The notes under the pieces: generated by a model
The model's input: only the letters and a program-made list of their open reading frames with translations
Told to the model about the DNA's origin: nothing
The model's database searches: none
Origin: Leptolyngbya sp. PCC 7375
Lineage (GTDB): Bacteria > Cyanobacteriota > Cyanobacteriia > Phormidesmidales > Phormidesmidaceae
DNA length: 64,000 nt
NCBI RefSeq assembly: GCF_000316115.1
Contig: NZ_JH993797.1
Location: forward strand, 5,318,486 to 5,382,485
Reading direction: 5' to 3'
Position numbers and translations under genes: made by a program
Shown here: positions 18,569-26,606 of the stretch, piece by piece
Position numbering within the stretch: position 1 is the first letter of the stretch
Layout of the letters: the number at the start of each line of letters is the position of its first letter

Positions 18569-18772
18569 GTGAGCCATTGCACGAAAAGGAAGAATATCCA
18601 TGTCAGAGCGAAACGAGTCCCCCCGTCTGCCTGTCCTCCGAGGAAGGAGCTGTGGCAACGGTTGCCGCAACTGAAGCGGCAGAGACTGATCAATGTCTTG
18701 AGCCAACTGCTGGAGAATCATCTGAGTGCCCAGTCAGGACAGGAGGTGACGAATGAGTCTCCCAACGAATAG
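18569..18772 (+). CDS. Small ORF preceding the serine recombinase
   Basis: Up to 67 residues from a GTG start. The second half is convincing: KELWQRLPQLKRQRLINVLSQLLENHL is an amphipathic helix pattern like short proteins found directly upstream of recombinases in related elements. It overlaps the recombinase start by 20 bases, which suggests translational coupling. The true start is unclear: no good ribosome site precedes the GTG, and the AGGAAGA before the ATG at 18600 serves another frame. Function unknown. Confidence 0.45.
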   Translation: MSHCTKRKNIHVRAKRVPPSACPPRKELWQRLPQLKRQRLINVLSQLLENHLSAQSGQEVTNESPNE

Positions 18773-20894
18773 CAGCCACTGGCCTTCAGAAAAAATACAA
18801 GCCCATCATCTGGACCGGTTAGCGGTGGTCTATGTTCGTCAGTCAACCTTGCAGCAGGTGAGCGACCATCAAGAATCGACCCGACTCCAGTATGGATTAG
18901 TGGGGCGAGCCGAAGCCCTAGGCTGGAGAGCCGAGCGTGTGCTGACCATTGATGATGATTTAGGAAAGTCAGGCAGTAGCGCTGAAGGACGTTTAGGCTT
19001 TCAACGTCTTGTCAGTGAAGTGGGTCTCAATCATGTGGGGTTAATATTAGGAGTAGAGATGTCCCGGTTGGCCCGTTCATCGAAAGATTGGCATCAACTG
19101 TTGGAAATCTGTGCCCTATTCGGCACACTGATAGCCGACCTGGACGGCATCTATAATCCGAGTGATTACAACGACAGGCTCTTGCTTGGGTTGAAAGGAT
19201 CGTTCTCGGAGATAGAGCTCCACATCCTCAAACAGCGAATGATTCAGGGAAAGCGTAACAAAGCTGAACGAGGGGAATTGGGCTTCAATGTGCCCATCGG
19301 CTATGTGCGTCGTCCCTCTGGGGAAATACACTTTGACCCAGACGAACAAGTACAACAGGTGGTGCAGCTGATCTTCAGAAAATTTGAGGAATTGGGGACC
19401 CTCAATGCCGTACTCCAGTACCTAGTGACCCATCATATTCAGATTGGGGTACGGGTATTATCGGGACCGACAAAAGGCGATTTAGAATGGCATCGGCCCA
19501 ATCGAGCGACATTGCAAAATCTCCTGAGACATCCAACCTATGCTGGGGCCTATGCCTATGGACGCAGACAAGTAGACCCTCGAAAAAAGAAAGCGGGACG
19601 ACCTCATACCGGCAGAGTGGTTAAGCCTTGCGAGGAATGGCTGGTCTTGATCAAAGATCACCATCCGGCGTACATTAGCTGGGAAAAATACCAGCAGAAT
19701 ATTGCTCAACTCAAGTCCAATCAGAACCGCAGTAATGAACAAGGACATCCCCGTCAAGGGGTTGGGTTACTGTGTGGGTTGTTAGTGTGTGGTCGATGTG
19801 GGGGTCGCATGGCGGTTCAGTATTCCCATGGACAAGATCATCATCGCTATATCTGCGCCCGAGAGAAAGTCGATTATGGGGGTGAGATTTGCCAACACTT
19901 GTCGGGTGCTTGTTTAGATGAGTATGTTGTTGACCAAGTTTTACAGGCCCTGGAACCCGCCGCATTAGAGTTGTCACTGGCCGCTGCAAGACATCTTGAA
20001 GAAGACCGATTAGAACTCGACAAGGTGTGGCACCAACGACTTGAGAGAGCCCAATTTGAGACTGATAGAGCCAGACGACATTACCAGTTAGTAGAGCCAG
20101 AGAACCGTTTGGTCGCCAGACAATTAGCCCAAGAATGGGAAGCTAAATTGCAAGCTCAACAACAACTCCAAGAAGACTATGAACGTTTTTGTTGCGAGAA
20201 GCCCAAACAACTATCACCCGACCAACAACAACAGATTCGAAGACTTGCTCAAGACCTGCCTGCCTTATGGTCTGTGCCAACAACAACTCAGGCTCAACGC
20301 AAAGAAATCATCCGGCAGGTGATTGATAAAATCATTGTCACTGTTGAAGGCACAAGTGAACAGGTTCAGGTTATGATTGAGTGGTCGGGAGGATTCTCCT
20401 GTCAAGCTCAAATTATTCGTCCGGTGGCAAAATGGACACAACTGAGTTACTACCCTCAGTTATGTGAGCGGCTAGAGCAACTGGTCGAGGCCAATTTAAC
20501 AACCGATGAAATAGTTGACTGCTTGCATCAAGAAGGGTTTCGTCCACCCAAACGACGTCAAACCTTCACTCGAGAAATCGTCCAAACCTTGATACGCCAT
20601 CTCGGACTCCGGCCTCGTCCATTGCCTAAAGCCAGAGAGCCCCTTTCTGAGCATGAGTGGTGGCTCCCTGAGTTAGCGGTCACGCTGGGGATGCCCACCG
20701 TGACCCTATACAACTGGGTGCGACGTGGTTGGGTCAAAGCCCGGCAGCAACCCACGTCCCCAAAACACTGGATCATTTGGGCCGATGAGATTGAACTGGA
20801 ACGATTAAGAACCCATCGGCAACGGCCTGTCGGTGACATTCTACGGCAACGTTGGAAAGGCAAAGTGCCCACGATTGCAATCCCACCTGAGTAA
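18753..20894 (+). CDS. Large serine recombinase
   Basis: A 713-residue site-specific recombinase, start ATG at 18753 behind the strong ribosome site AGGAGGTGA. Domains in order: resolvase catalytic domain (residues about 20-160) with VVYVRQSTLQQVS carrying the nucleophilic Ser, then GVEMSRLARSSKDWHQL and LLLGLKGSFSEIELHILKQRM; a recombinase domain (about 175-300, RHPTYAGAYAYGRR); a zinc ribbon (LVCGRCGGRM...YICARE...GGEICQHLS); a coiled coil (about 405-500); and a C-terminal MerR-like helix-turn-helix (LAVTLGMPTVTLYNWVRRGWV). All the parts needed for integration and excision are present, so the element may still be mobile. Confidence 0.93.
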   Translation: MSLPTNSSHWPSEKIQAHHLDRLAVVYVRQSTLQQVSDHQESTRLQYGLVGRAEALGWRAERVLTIDDDLGKSGSSAEGRLGFQRLVSEVGLNHVGLILGVEMSRLARSSKDWHQLLEICALFGTLIADLDGIYNPSDYNDRLLLGLKGSFSEIELHILKQRMIQGKRNKAERGELGFNVPIGYVRRPSGEIHFDPDEQVQQVVQLIFRKFEELGTLNAVLQYLVTHHIQIGVRVLSGPTKGDLEWHRPNRATLQNLLRHPTYAGAYAYGRRQVDPRKKKAGRPHTGRVVKPCEEWLVLIKDHHPAYISWEKYQQNIAQLKSNQNRSNEQGHPRQGVGLLCGLLVCGRCGGRMAVQYSHGQDHHRYICAREKVDYGGEICQHLSGACLDEYVVDQVLQALEPAALELSLAAARHLEEDRLELDKVWHQRLERAQFETDRARRHYQLVEPENRLVARQLAQEWEAKLQAQQQLQEDYERFCCEKPKQLSPDQQQQIRRLAQDLPALWSVPTTTQAQRKEIIRQVIDKIIVTVEGTSEQVQVMIEWSGGFSCQAQIIRPVAKWTQLSYYPQLCERLEQLVEANLTTDEIVDCLHQEGFRPPKRRQTFTREIVQTLIRHLGLRPRPLPKAREPLSEHEWWLPELAVTLGMPTVTLYNWVRRGWVKARQQPTSPKHWIIWADEIELERLRTHRQRPVGDILRQRWKGKVPTIAIPPE

Positions 20895-20996
20895 CCCTCC
20901 TCACACCGTCACTGTTAACTCTTCACCGGAGAATACAAATGGAAAACCATCAGCCTATGACTAAGCAACCTCGGCATAAAGAGGGAGATGACTATG

Positions 20997-21014
20997 GGGG
21001 TATTGAGGCTGGCG
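20997..21014. repeat. Right attachment arm of the serine-recombinase element
   Basis: GGGGTATTGAGGCTGGCG, complementary to the left arm at 16 of 18 positions. It adjoins the point where the IS4 transposase frame is broken. Confidence 0.6.
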
Positions 21015-21015
21015 T

Positions 21016-21861
21016 ATCTCTATCCCCCAGCGACAACGATAAATCTTTAAGGTTTGTTTGAGGGTGGGGAGATTTGTCAGGATATACCAGGGGTCTTTCG
21101 GTCCTTTCTTGCGGTACTTACGTTTCCAATAAACCGCCAGATTAAAGGGACCTAATCCGTCTCCTTTATTCCCTCTAATGCCGACATAAAATTGAGACAT
21201 GCCCGGCTTGAATCCTTGGTCTTTGAGGACTTGGTACTCGTCACCAGGGTGTGGTTGGAAGTGGAAGTCTTTTTTCTGACGCAAGGCAAAGTATACCCCT
21301 TGTTGGTCGAGCCATTCAGCCAATTTCGGACTATGAAATTCTCGGTCTCCTATCACCAACGTTGGATAGTGTTTCAATAATTTCAGAGCGATTTTTAAGA
21401 CTCGTTTTTGGGTCCTCAGATTACTGTTGCCGACATGATCTAATAGCTCCCAATATAGGGGTAATGCATGGGTGCCCCATACCAGGGTCACCATAAACAG
21501 ATTACGCTCTTTCCATTGCGTTCGGTCTATCGCAATCAACCAATATCCATACTTCTGATGAGCTTTTTTTTAACCGACGACGCTGATCTCGATTGAGACA
21601 ATGACCGGTTTGAGCTTGGCGAATCCAATATTTGATCAACGGAAACCACAACACTTTAAGGCTCAGACGAGGGAGGACTAAAAACCGTTGTAGGTTCCGT
21701 TTACGACTCGCATATTTGATCGGTTGAGGAAATAGACTGGCTAACGTTCCGAGCGTGACTTGACGATGCGCTTGTATCAAAAGTAACACCAGCTCTAGCG
21801 TTAGATACTGCGACTCGCTCAGATGCTTACGGCAGATGGTTTGGTATACTGAAGGCAACAT
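21016..21861 (-). pseudogene. IS4-family transposase, N-terminal two thirds with a frame change at an A8 run
   Basis: It starts MLPSVYQTICRKHLSE at 21861. It contains the DDE Asp residues in AIDRTQW and VIGDREFHS, and runs to YRCRWGIE where the serine-recombinase element interrupts it. Two frames are needed: the first reads RRRLKK up to eight A residues (complement of T at 21564-21571), and the family-like sequence continues one base back as KAHQKYGYWLIAIDRTQW. A -1 slip on A-AAA-AAA would join them, so this may be programmed slippage or a plain one-base mutation. The residues after GIE in this frame (IRQPQYPHS...) come from the inserted element. Confidence 0.8.
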
Positions 21862-21962
21862 TTTATTTTTTGTGGGGGATGCATAGTCCCCTATTTTTTT
21901 GCCTTCCTATTTTCCCAAATCATTGCCAAATATAGACTTTAAGTTCCTTGTCACCCTTTAAG

Positions 21963-21971
21963 GTACGGGAG
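21963..21971. repeat. Target-site duplication, right copy (GTACGGGAG)
   Basis: Exact repeat of 18075-18083, immediately outside the right inverted repeat of the IS4-family element. Confidence 0.9.
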
Positions 21972-22687
21972 AATCATCGACAGCTAAGTTGGTCAGTACA
22001 TTAGCAGAATTCAAGGATCGTTTACCAAATCTGAAAGCTCTGTTTATTGGCGATATTACCTATGAGGAATGTGAAATCTCCTGGCTACAGCAAAGTGATA
22101 TGTCTCCTCTTTTGCTGGCCTATCCTCAGTTGGAAATTTTGCAGGTGCGGGGTGGAACTGGACTGACGTTTACAACACCAACTAAGCACGACTATCTGAA
22201 GGCCTTAATCCTTGAAACGGGTGGCCTCAGTCGCGATACAGTTTATCAGATTTATAGTTGGGAGCTGCCTGCCCTGGAGCATTTGGAATTTTGGTTTGGC
22301 AGTGACAACTATGGTGGTGATTGCTGGGAACAAGATCTAGAACCTGTTTTGGATAATCTGTGTTTTCCCAATCTGGCTTACCTGGGACTGCGCAATAGCA
22401 AATTTACCAATGAACTTATAGAACGATTGGTAAAATCTGCGCTGCTGCCAAGGTTGCGGGTTTTAGATCTGTCTCTGGGGACGCTCTCAGATGCGGGAGC
22501 TACTCAGTTGTTGGCGTGCCCTGCCATTCGTGATTTAGAAATCTTAAATGTGTCGGAAAGTTATCTCTCAGATGCGCTCATCGAACAGTTAACGACGTTA
22601 GGGATGCAGATCATTGCTGATGGACAGCGGCAAGAAGAGGAAGACGAAGAGCCTAAATTTCGTCGATATTGTGTGGTCTCTGAATAG
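21972..22687 (+). pseudogene. STM4015-family protein, 3' part
   Basis: The remaining 238 codons of the interrupted gene. They show leucine-rich-repeat-like strands and turns: LPNLKALFIGDITYEE, YPQLEILQVRGG, LPALEHLEFWFG, FPNLAYLGLRNSKFTNELIERLV, LPRLRVLDLSLGTLSDAGATQLL, IRDLEILNVSESYLSDALIEQL, ending in an acidic stretch. STM4015 is an uncharacterised family of leucine-rich-like proteins found beside the STM4011-STM4014 genes. The fragment could be expressed from a TTG at 21989, but it has lost the first third. Whole length before disruption was 342 residues. Confidence 0.8.
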
Positions 22688-22697
22688 GAATTCCACT

Positions 22698-22733
22698 GGC
22701 TGTAGAGACATTGCATGCAATGTCTCTACAGCC
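22698..22733. repeat. REP-like palindrome, GCATGC core (36 bp, perfect)
   Basis: Perfect 36-bp palindrome starting GGCTGTAGAGACATTGCA, 10 bp after the STM4015-type stop and 35 bp before the next start. It is the GCATGC-core version of the REP-like family in this window, and its transcript would fold into an 18-bp hairpin within the operon. Confidence 0.85.
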
Positions 22734-22768
22734 AAAAATGGAACCTAATTTATTTGATTCCGCTATAG

Positions 22769-23974
22769 ATGACTAATAGTCAACTTGATATGATCAATTT
22801 TGTTCTCATCGCTAATCCTCAAAGCCGTCGAGTGGATCTCTTTCAACAGGCGCTTAGAGGGTGTGGTCTATCTATGGCTCAATTAGTCTCCTATGAGGAG
22901 CTGCTTGCTGAAAAAGATTCTCTAACTGATTGGGATGGATCTAACGCTTGGTTTCGGTTTGAGGCTCCGGAACGAAACTTTGTTGTTGATCGCGGTTTTG
23001 TTGCCACTGGCGCTGTAGTAGATGATTCGGGCAATCATCAGCGGATCAGCGCTACAGCCGCCTATCAATTGCCTGAAGATAAAGGCAGAATTCTCTACCC
23101 GCGCCAATGGTATTTGGGTTGGCGACATTGTCTTCAATCTTGGACGCAACCGTTGCAAGGGCAGGTGATGAATCATCCAGATAACATTGTCAGCATGTTT
23201 GATAAGATTCGGTGTCAGCGAACCTTAGAAAATGCAGATATTCCAATTCCATGCTCGTTGGTGCGCAAAGAGCCGATCCAGGACTATGATCAGCTTAAGG
23301 ACCGGATGGCACAGCAGGGCTGTCAGCGTGTTTTTGTTAAACTTGCCCATGGTTCATCGGCATCAGGTGTTGTTGCCTATGAATATCGTGGTGATAACGA
23401 ACGGGCGATCACAACTGTGGAGCGTACCATGGAGCAAGGTGAACTGCGATTTTATAATTCTCGCAAGGTTTATCAATATCGCAATCCTCAACACATTGCC
23501 GAGATTATTAACTTCCTTGCTAAAGAGACTATTCAAGTTGAAGCATGGATGCCTAAGGCCAGGATAGAGGGCAGAGAGTTTGACCTGCGGGTGGTGGTGA
23601 TTGGGGGAGAGGCTAAACATGTGGTGGTGCGTGTGGGGAAAAGCCCCATGACCAATTTGCATTTGAGTAGCGATCGCAAATCCATCACCGATCTCCCCTC
23701 AGCCCTTACCGCCGATAACTGGGCCACCATGATGCACACCTGCGAACAGGCCGCTGCCTGCTTTCCCAAAAGCCTTTACTGTGGCATTGACCTACTCATT
23801 GCCCCCAATTTCAAGGACCATTATGTCTTAGAAGTCAATGCCTTTGGTGATTTACTCAGGGGCATTACCTGGCAAGGCCAAGACACCTACACCACAGAAA
23901 TAAAAACCTTACTCCAGCAGCACCAAGGGTTACCCTATGTCCACGCATCATCTACCCACCAGACTGAACGTTAA
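22769..23974 (+). CDS. STM4014-family ATP-grasp protein
   Basis: A 401-residue soluble protein. ATP-grasp features: an N-terminal Rossmann-like part (NFVLIANPQSRRVDLFQQAL), PDNIVSMFDKIRCQRTLENADIPIP, the nucleotide-binding VFVKLAHGSSASGVVAYE, GREFDLRVVVIGG, and a C-terminal metal-binding segment (GIDLLIAPNFKDHYVLEVNAFGD). ATP-grasp enzymes join a carboxylate, as acyl phosphate, to an amine or thiol. The substrate here is unknown. It is intact, follows the STM4015-type gene by 81 bp and overlaps the next gene by 38 bases, a strong sign of co-translation in one operon. Confidence 0.85.
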   Translation: MTNSQLDMINFVLIANPQSRRVDLFQQALRGCGLSMAQLVSYEELLAEKDSLTDWDGSNAWFRFEAPERNFVVDRGFVATGAVVDDSGNHQRISATAAYQLPEDKGRILYPRQWYLGWRHCLQSWTQPLQGQVMNHPDNIVSMFDKIRCQRTLENADIPIPCSLVRKEPIQDYDQLKDRMAQQGCQRVFVKLAHGSSASGVVAYEYRGDNERAITTVERTMEQGELRFYNSRKVYQYRNPQHIAEIINFLAKETIQVEAWMPKARIEGREFDLRVVVIGGEAKHVVVRVGKSPMTNLHLSSDRKSITDLPSALTADNWATMMHTCEQAAACFPKSLYCGIDLLIAPNFKDHYVLEVNAFGDLLRGITWQGQDTYTTEIKTLLQQHQGLPYVHASSTHQTER

Positions 23975-24339
23975 TCAGCTGGTCGGCACCCATGACATTC
24001 TGCTACTCACTTTCGACACCCTCCGCTACGATGTGGCCCAACGGTTATTTGAACAAGGCCGCTTACCCAACTTAGCCCAATTAATTCCCCAAGGCTGGGA
24101 GTCCCGGCACTCTCCCGGTAGCTTTACCTATGCCGCTCATCAAGCCTTCTTTGCCGGATTTCTACCCACTCCCATCACACCGGGAAAGCACCCCCGCCCC
24201 TTTGCCTTAAATTTTGCAGGCAGTACCACCATCACCCCAGAAACTTGTGTACTAGATGCCCCTAGTCTGCCGGAAGGGTTAGCGGCCAAAGGTTATCGCA
24301 CCATTTGTATCGGTGGGGTGGGCTTTTTTAATCAACTAA
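23937..24339 (+). pseudogene. STM4013-family sulfatase-fold hydrolase, 5' part (interrupted by IS1634-type element)
   Basis: 134 codons of a predicted alkaline-phosphatase/sulfatase-superfamily hydrolase. DILLLTFDTLRYD gives a metal-ligand Asp, HSPGSFTYAAHQAFFAGFLPT is the expected nucleophile region, and GYRTICIGGVGFFNQL follows. An IS begins at 24340. Joining base 24339 to 26155 (removing the IS and one 6-bp target copy) yields a continuous 275-residue frame reading GVGFFNQLNPLSCVLPNLF, as expected for the family. Residues after QLT in the uninterrupted frame come from the IS. The start ATG lies inside the STM4014-type gene. Confidence 0.87.
24334..24339. repeat. Target-site duplication of the IS1634-type element (AACTAA)
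   Basis: Six bases repeated at 26149-26154. Removing the IS plus one copy restores the STM4013-type reading frame. Confidence 0.8.
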
Positions 24340-26148
24340 CTCCTTATTCGCGTAATCCAGCTAGTAAAAAATACCTATCCTTGCTAATTGTGGCTACCCA
24401 GGTTTACAGATCAAGTCAGTATAGATCCGAGGAGAGAATCCTAATAGTTGGATGATCTTCTCCTGGAGTGGTGTCAACGGAGAAATATGTTGATAAGATC
24501 GTCCCTCCATTTCAAAGTAGGTTAACGTGATATTGTCAAAGGCTTTCAGTAATCTCTCTGTTCTTGGTTTTGTCGTCGATTTCTTCGGGTTTTCTGGATA
24601 GAGTCCCGTTAAGGACGCTTGGGTATCAACCAATTGCCGATGCACAACACAGTCAATCAAGCTCAACAGTCGTAGCCCCAAACTGAGTAGATGCATCAAC
24701 CCCTGTACTTGGTCATCACGCTTGACAAACATCGGGTGAGCTCCCAGAGATTTACCCTTGAACCGATGAAACCCATGTTCGACAATCCACTCATCTCGGT
24801 AAATCAAAACGGCTTGTTCAAATGATAAACACTGGGTGGATGAATTGGAGACATAAACCCGCCAACCAAAGTCCTGTTGGTGTTGCTCAATTGCCGTCTC
24901 ATTGCGAGTGACACTCGTAATTTGATAACGGGCTTTGTGGGTCTTGGTGGGCGGTTCAAACTGGATGCTATAGTCGAGCAACCCGACCACATGATGCGCT
25001 TTGAGAATGGTTTGGACCTTTTGCACCAGTTCAGCCTCTTGACGAATCTGTTTACGTCCTCGTCCGACGGGAGGAGTGAGTTTCAACAGTTTTGTTGTTG
25101 CGGTTTTCAACCGCTTCTCTAAGCCTTGTTGTTGTTGTCGGTGATGGGTGTCAGAGTGAATCAGAAATACTTGTTCTCGCCAACAAACAGGATACCCAGT
25201 CGGGGTCTTATCTTCAACCACTCGGCTGATGGCATAGCCCGTTAACTGCCGACGGATTGCTCCATCTGCTTTGAGCAGGGTTACCCTTTCCAACGGGTGC
25301 TCTGCTGAGCGCAATTCCACTAACCACTGAGCTAACAAGTTAGGTACCTGACCGGTGCGGGCCAATGGCATCAGATAATCATGGTGGTGATGATGAATAT
25401 GAGCACGTGTGGCAACCGCACCCATTTTACAATCTCCCACCCACAGGACCCCTACCGGCAGACGGGCTCGGGCTTGTTCAAAGACCGGTATGTATAACCC
25501 ATCGTCGGCTTGCTCTCCCGACACAACGTGGGTGGCTAGTGGCATGCCCAATGGGTCTAACGCTGACATCATGACTTTCACTTGCGCTAAACTCGGATCA
25601 TCTTTACTGTGACCAAACTGAAAGAGCCCATCCTCATTCACCACATGCTCCCCTGAAAGGGTGGTGGCATCTAAACGGGCTATCTCACAGGGCAAACTAT
25701 AAATGCGGATAGTTCGGCGATTGAGACTCTGCTCAATTAACTGCCAAGTCCGAGCCTCACTCAAATGCGTCAGCACGATACTCAATCTATCATCACTGAA
25801 ATCGGTGTCTCGAATCTCAAGACCACAAACCTGTTCAAGGCTCTGACGACGCTGCCTTACCCACTCACGGACAACAACTTTGCGGTGGTCTCCTTCTGAG
25901 AGAATGTAGGCCAACCAAATGACAATCACCCAGCCCCAGTCCAATCCTTGTTGCTTCCAATGACGGGGGAGATGCTCATTCAGGAGTTGTGGCAGTTCCA
26001 TCTGCATCATCACATGTAGCAGCAGCACGATATCATCAATGCGTTCTGTGATGACAGAAAATTGAGGGTCCATGACTCAGCGTTTGCGTTACCACTTGCT
26101 GAGCATACACTAAGCATTTTTACTCACTTTGATTGCGCGAATAAGGAG
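24340..26148 (-). mobile_element. IS1634-family insertion sequence
   Basis: 1809 bp with ends CTCCTTATTCGCG (24340-24352) and its exact complement (26136-26148); the similarity continues imperfectly for some 20 bp. It is flanked by the 6-bp duplication AACTAA (24334-24339 and 26149-26154), a length within the IS1634 range. It carries one intact transposase gene on the minus strand, so it may be active. It splits the STM4013-type gene. Confidence 0.9.
24394..26073 (-). CDS. IS1634-family transposase
   Basis: A 559-residue DDE transposase. The N-terminal part (ERIDDIVLLLHVMMQMELPQLLNEHLPRHW) is the DUF4277-like domain seen in cyanobacterial IS1634 elements. Catalytic segments include ARLDATTLSGEH (first Asp), VGDCKMGAVATRAHI (second Asp) and WIVEHGFHRFKG (Glu). 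The gene is complete, fills nearly the whole IS and starts ATG at 26073. Intact ends and gene suggest a recent arrival. Confidence 0.93.
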   Translation of the reverse strand: MDPQFSVITERIDDIVLLLHVMMQMELPQLLNEHLPRHWKQQGLDWGWVIVIWLAYILSEGDHRKVVVREWVRQRRQSLEQVCGLEIRDTDFSDDRLSIVLTHLSEARTWQLIEQSLNRRTIRIYSLPCEIARLDATTLSGEHVVNEDGLFQFGHSKDDPSLAQVKVMMSALDPLGMPLATHVVSGEQADDGLYIPVFEQARARLPVGVLWVGDCKMGAVATRAHIHHHHHDYLMPLARTGQVPNLLAQWLVELRSAEHPLERVTLLKADGAIRRQLTGYAISRVVEDKTPTGYPVCWREQVFLIHSDTHHRQQQQGLEKRLKTATTKLLKLTPPVGRGRKQIRQEAELVQKVQTILKAHHVVGLLDYSIQFEPPTKTHKARYQITSVTRNETAIEQHQQDFGWRVYVSNSSTQCLSFEQAVLIYRDEWIVEHGFHRFKGKSLGAHPMFVKRDDQVQGLMHLLSLGLRLLSLIDCVVHRQLVDTQASLTGLYPENPKKSTTKPRTERLLKAFDNITLTYFEMEGRSYQHISPLTPLQEKIIQLLGFSPRIYTDLICKPG

Positions 26149-26154
26149 AACTAA

Positions 26155-26579
26155 ATCCCCTTAGCTGTGTGCTACCCAATCTGTTTCAGGAACGGTATTG
26201 GTCACCGGAATTAGGAGTGACAAATCCGCAGTCTACGGAATGTCAGGTGAAGTTGGCTTGCGATCGCATTCAAGTTATTCCCAAACAACAACGCATTTTC
26301 CTGTTCATCAACCTATCAGCCCTGCATCAGCCCAACTATTTCTACTTACCCGGAGCCCAAGCAGACTCCATAGAAAGCCACGGCGCTGCATTAGAGTATG
26401 TTGATCAGGCTCTGGTTTCCCTCTGGCAAGGTCTGAGATGTCGCGCCCCCACCTATGCCATCCTCTGTTCAGACCATGGCACCACCTATGGTGAAGATGG
26501 TTACACTGGTCACCGTTGTGCCCATCCAGTTGTATGGACAGTTCCCTATGCAGACGTAGTCATCAAACCGTATCGTTAG
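26155..26579 (+). pseudogene. STM4013-family sulfatase-fold hydrolase, 3' part
   Basis: The 3' half of the interrupted gene: VLPNLFQERYWSPELGV, FLFINLSALHQPNYFYLPG and AILCSDHGTTYGEDGYTGHRCAHPVVWTVPY. The DHG and downstream His match the second metal-binding region of the alkaline-phosphatase superfamily. The GTG at 26169 is only an internal codon of the former gene. It ends 27 bp before the first radical SAM gene, so downstream expression may now depend on a promoter in the IS or on read-through. Confidence 0.85.
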
Positions 26580-26606
26580 TTTTCAATCCTTTCCTGGATT
26601 TCTCCT

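Larger units (their letters stand above)
18464..21015 (+). mobile_element. Large-serine-recombinase element inserted in the IS4 transposase gene
   Basis: About 2.55 kb carrying a small ORF and a 713-residue serine recombinase. The two ends carry matching arms in opposite orientation: CGCCAGCCATAATACCCC at 18465-18482 and GGGGTATTGAGGCTGGCG at 20997-21014 (16 of 18 bases complementary). When the ends are joined, as in a circular form, the arms face each other as an inverted repeat around 4-10 bp. That is the organisation expected of a serine-recombinase attP site. The exact crossover is uncertain by 6 bp (AT at 21016-21017 or 21022-21023, paired with AT at 18462-18463); both choices keep the transposase frame open. 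Confidence 0.8.
18084..21962 (-). mobile_element. IS4-family insertion sequence, itself split by a serine-recombinase element
   Basis: The ends are a perfect 14-bp terminal inverted repeat: CTTAAAGGGTGACA at 18084-18097 and its complement at 21949-21962. They are flanked by 9-bp direct repeats GTACGGGAG. Without the inner insert the IS would be about 1.33 kb, normal for IS4-type elements. Its transposase gene runs on the minus strand and is in two parts (21016-21861 and 18104-18463). The size, DDE motifs, Y-x2-R-x3-E-x6-K signature and target duplication length suit the IS4 family. The IS disrupts the STM4015-type gene. Confidence 0.9.

Noticed and set aside
18520..18756. Alternative 78-codon frame upstream of the serine recombinase
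   Set aside because: The overlapping frame 18569-18772 has a helix pattern known from related elements; this one is Glu/Ala-rich noise from the complementary codon phase.
20961..21015. C-terminal residues IRQPQYPHSHLPLYAEVA of the transposase frame
   Set aside because: They are encoded by the inserted serine-recombinase element and its attachment arm, not by the transposase.
26169..26579. Independent 136-residue gene starting at GTG
   Set aside because: It is the 3' half of the STM4013-type gene; the GTG is an internal codon once the IS is removed.
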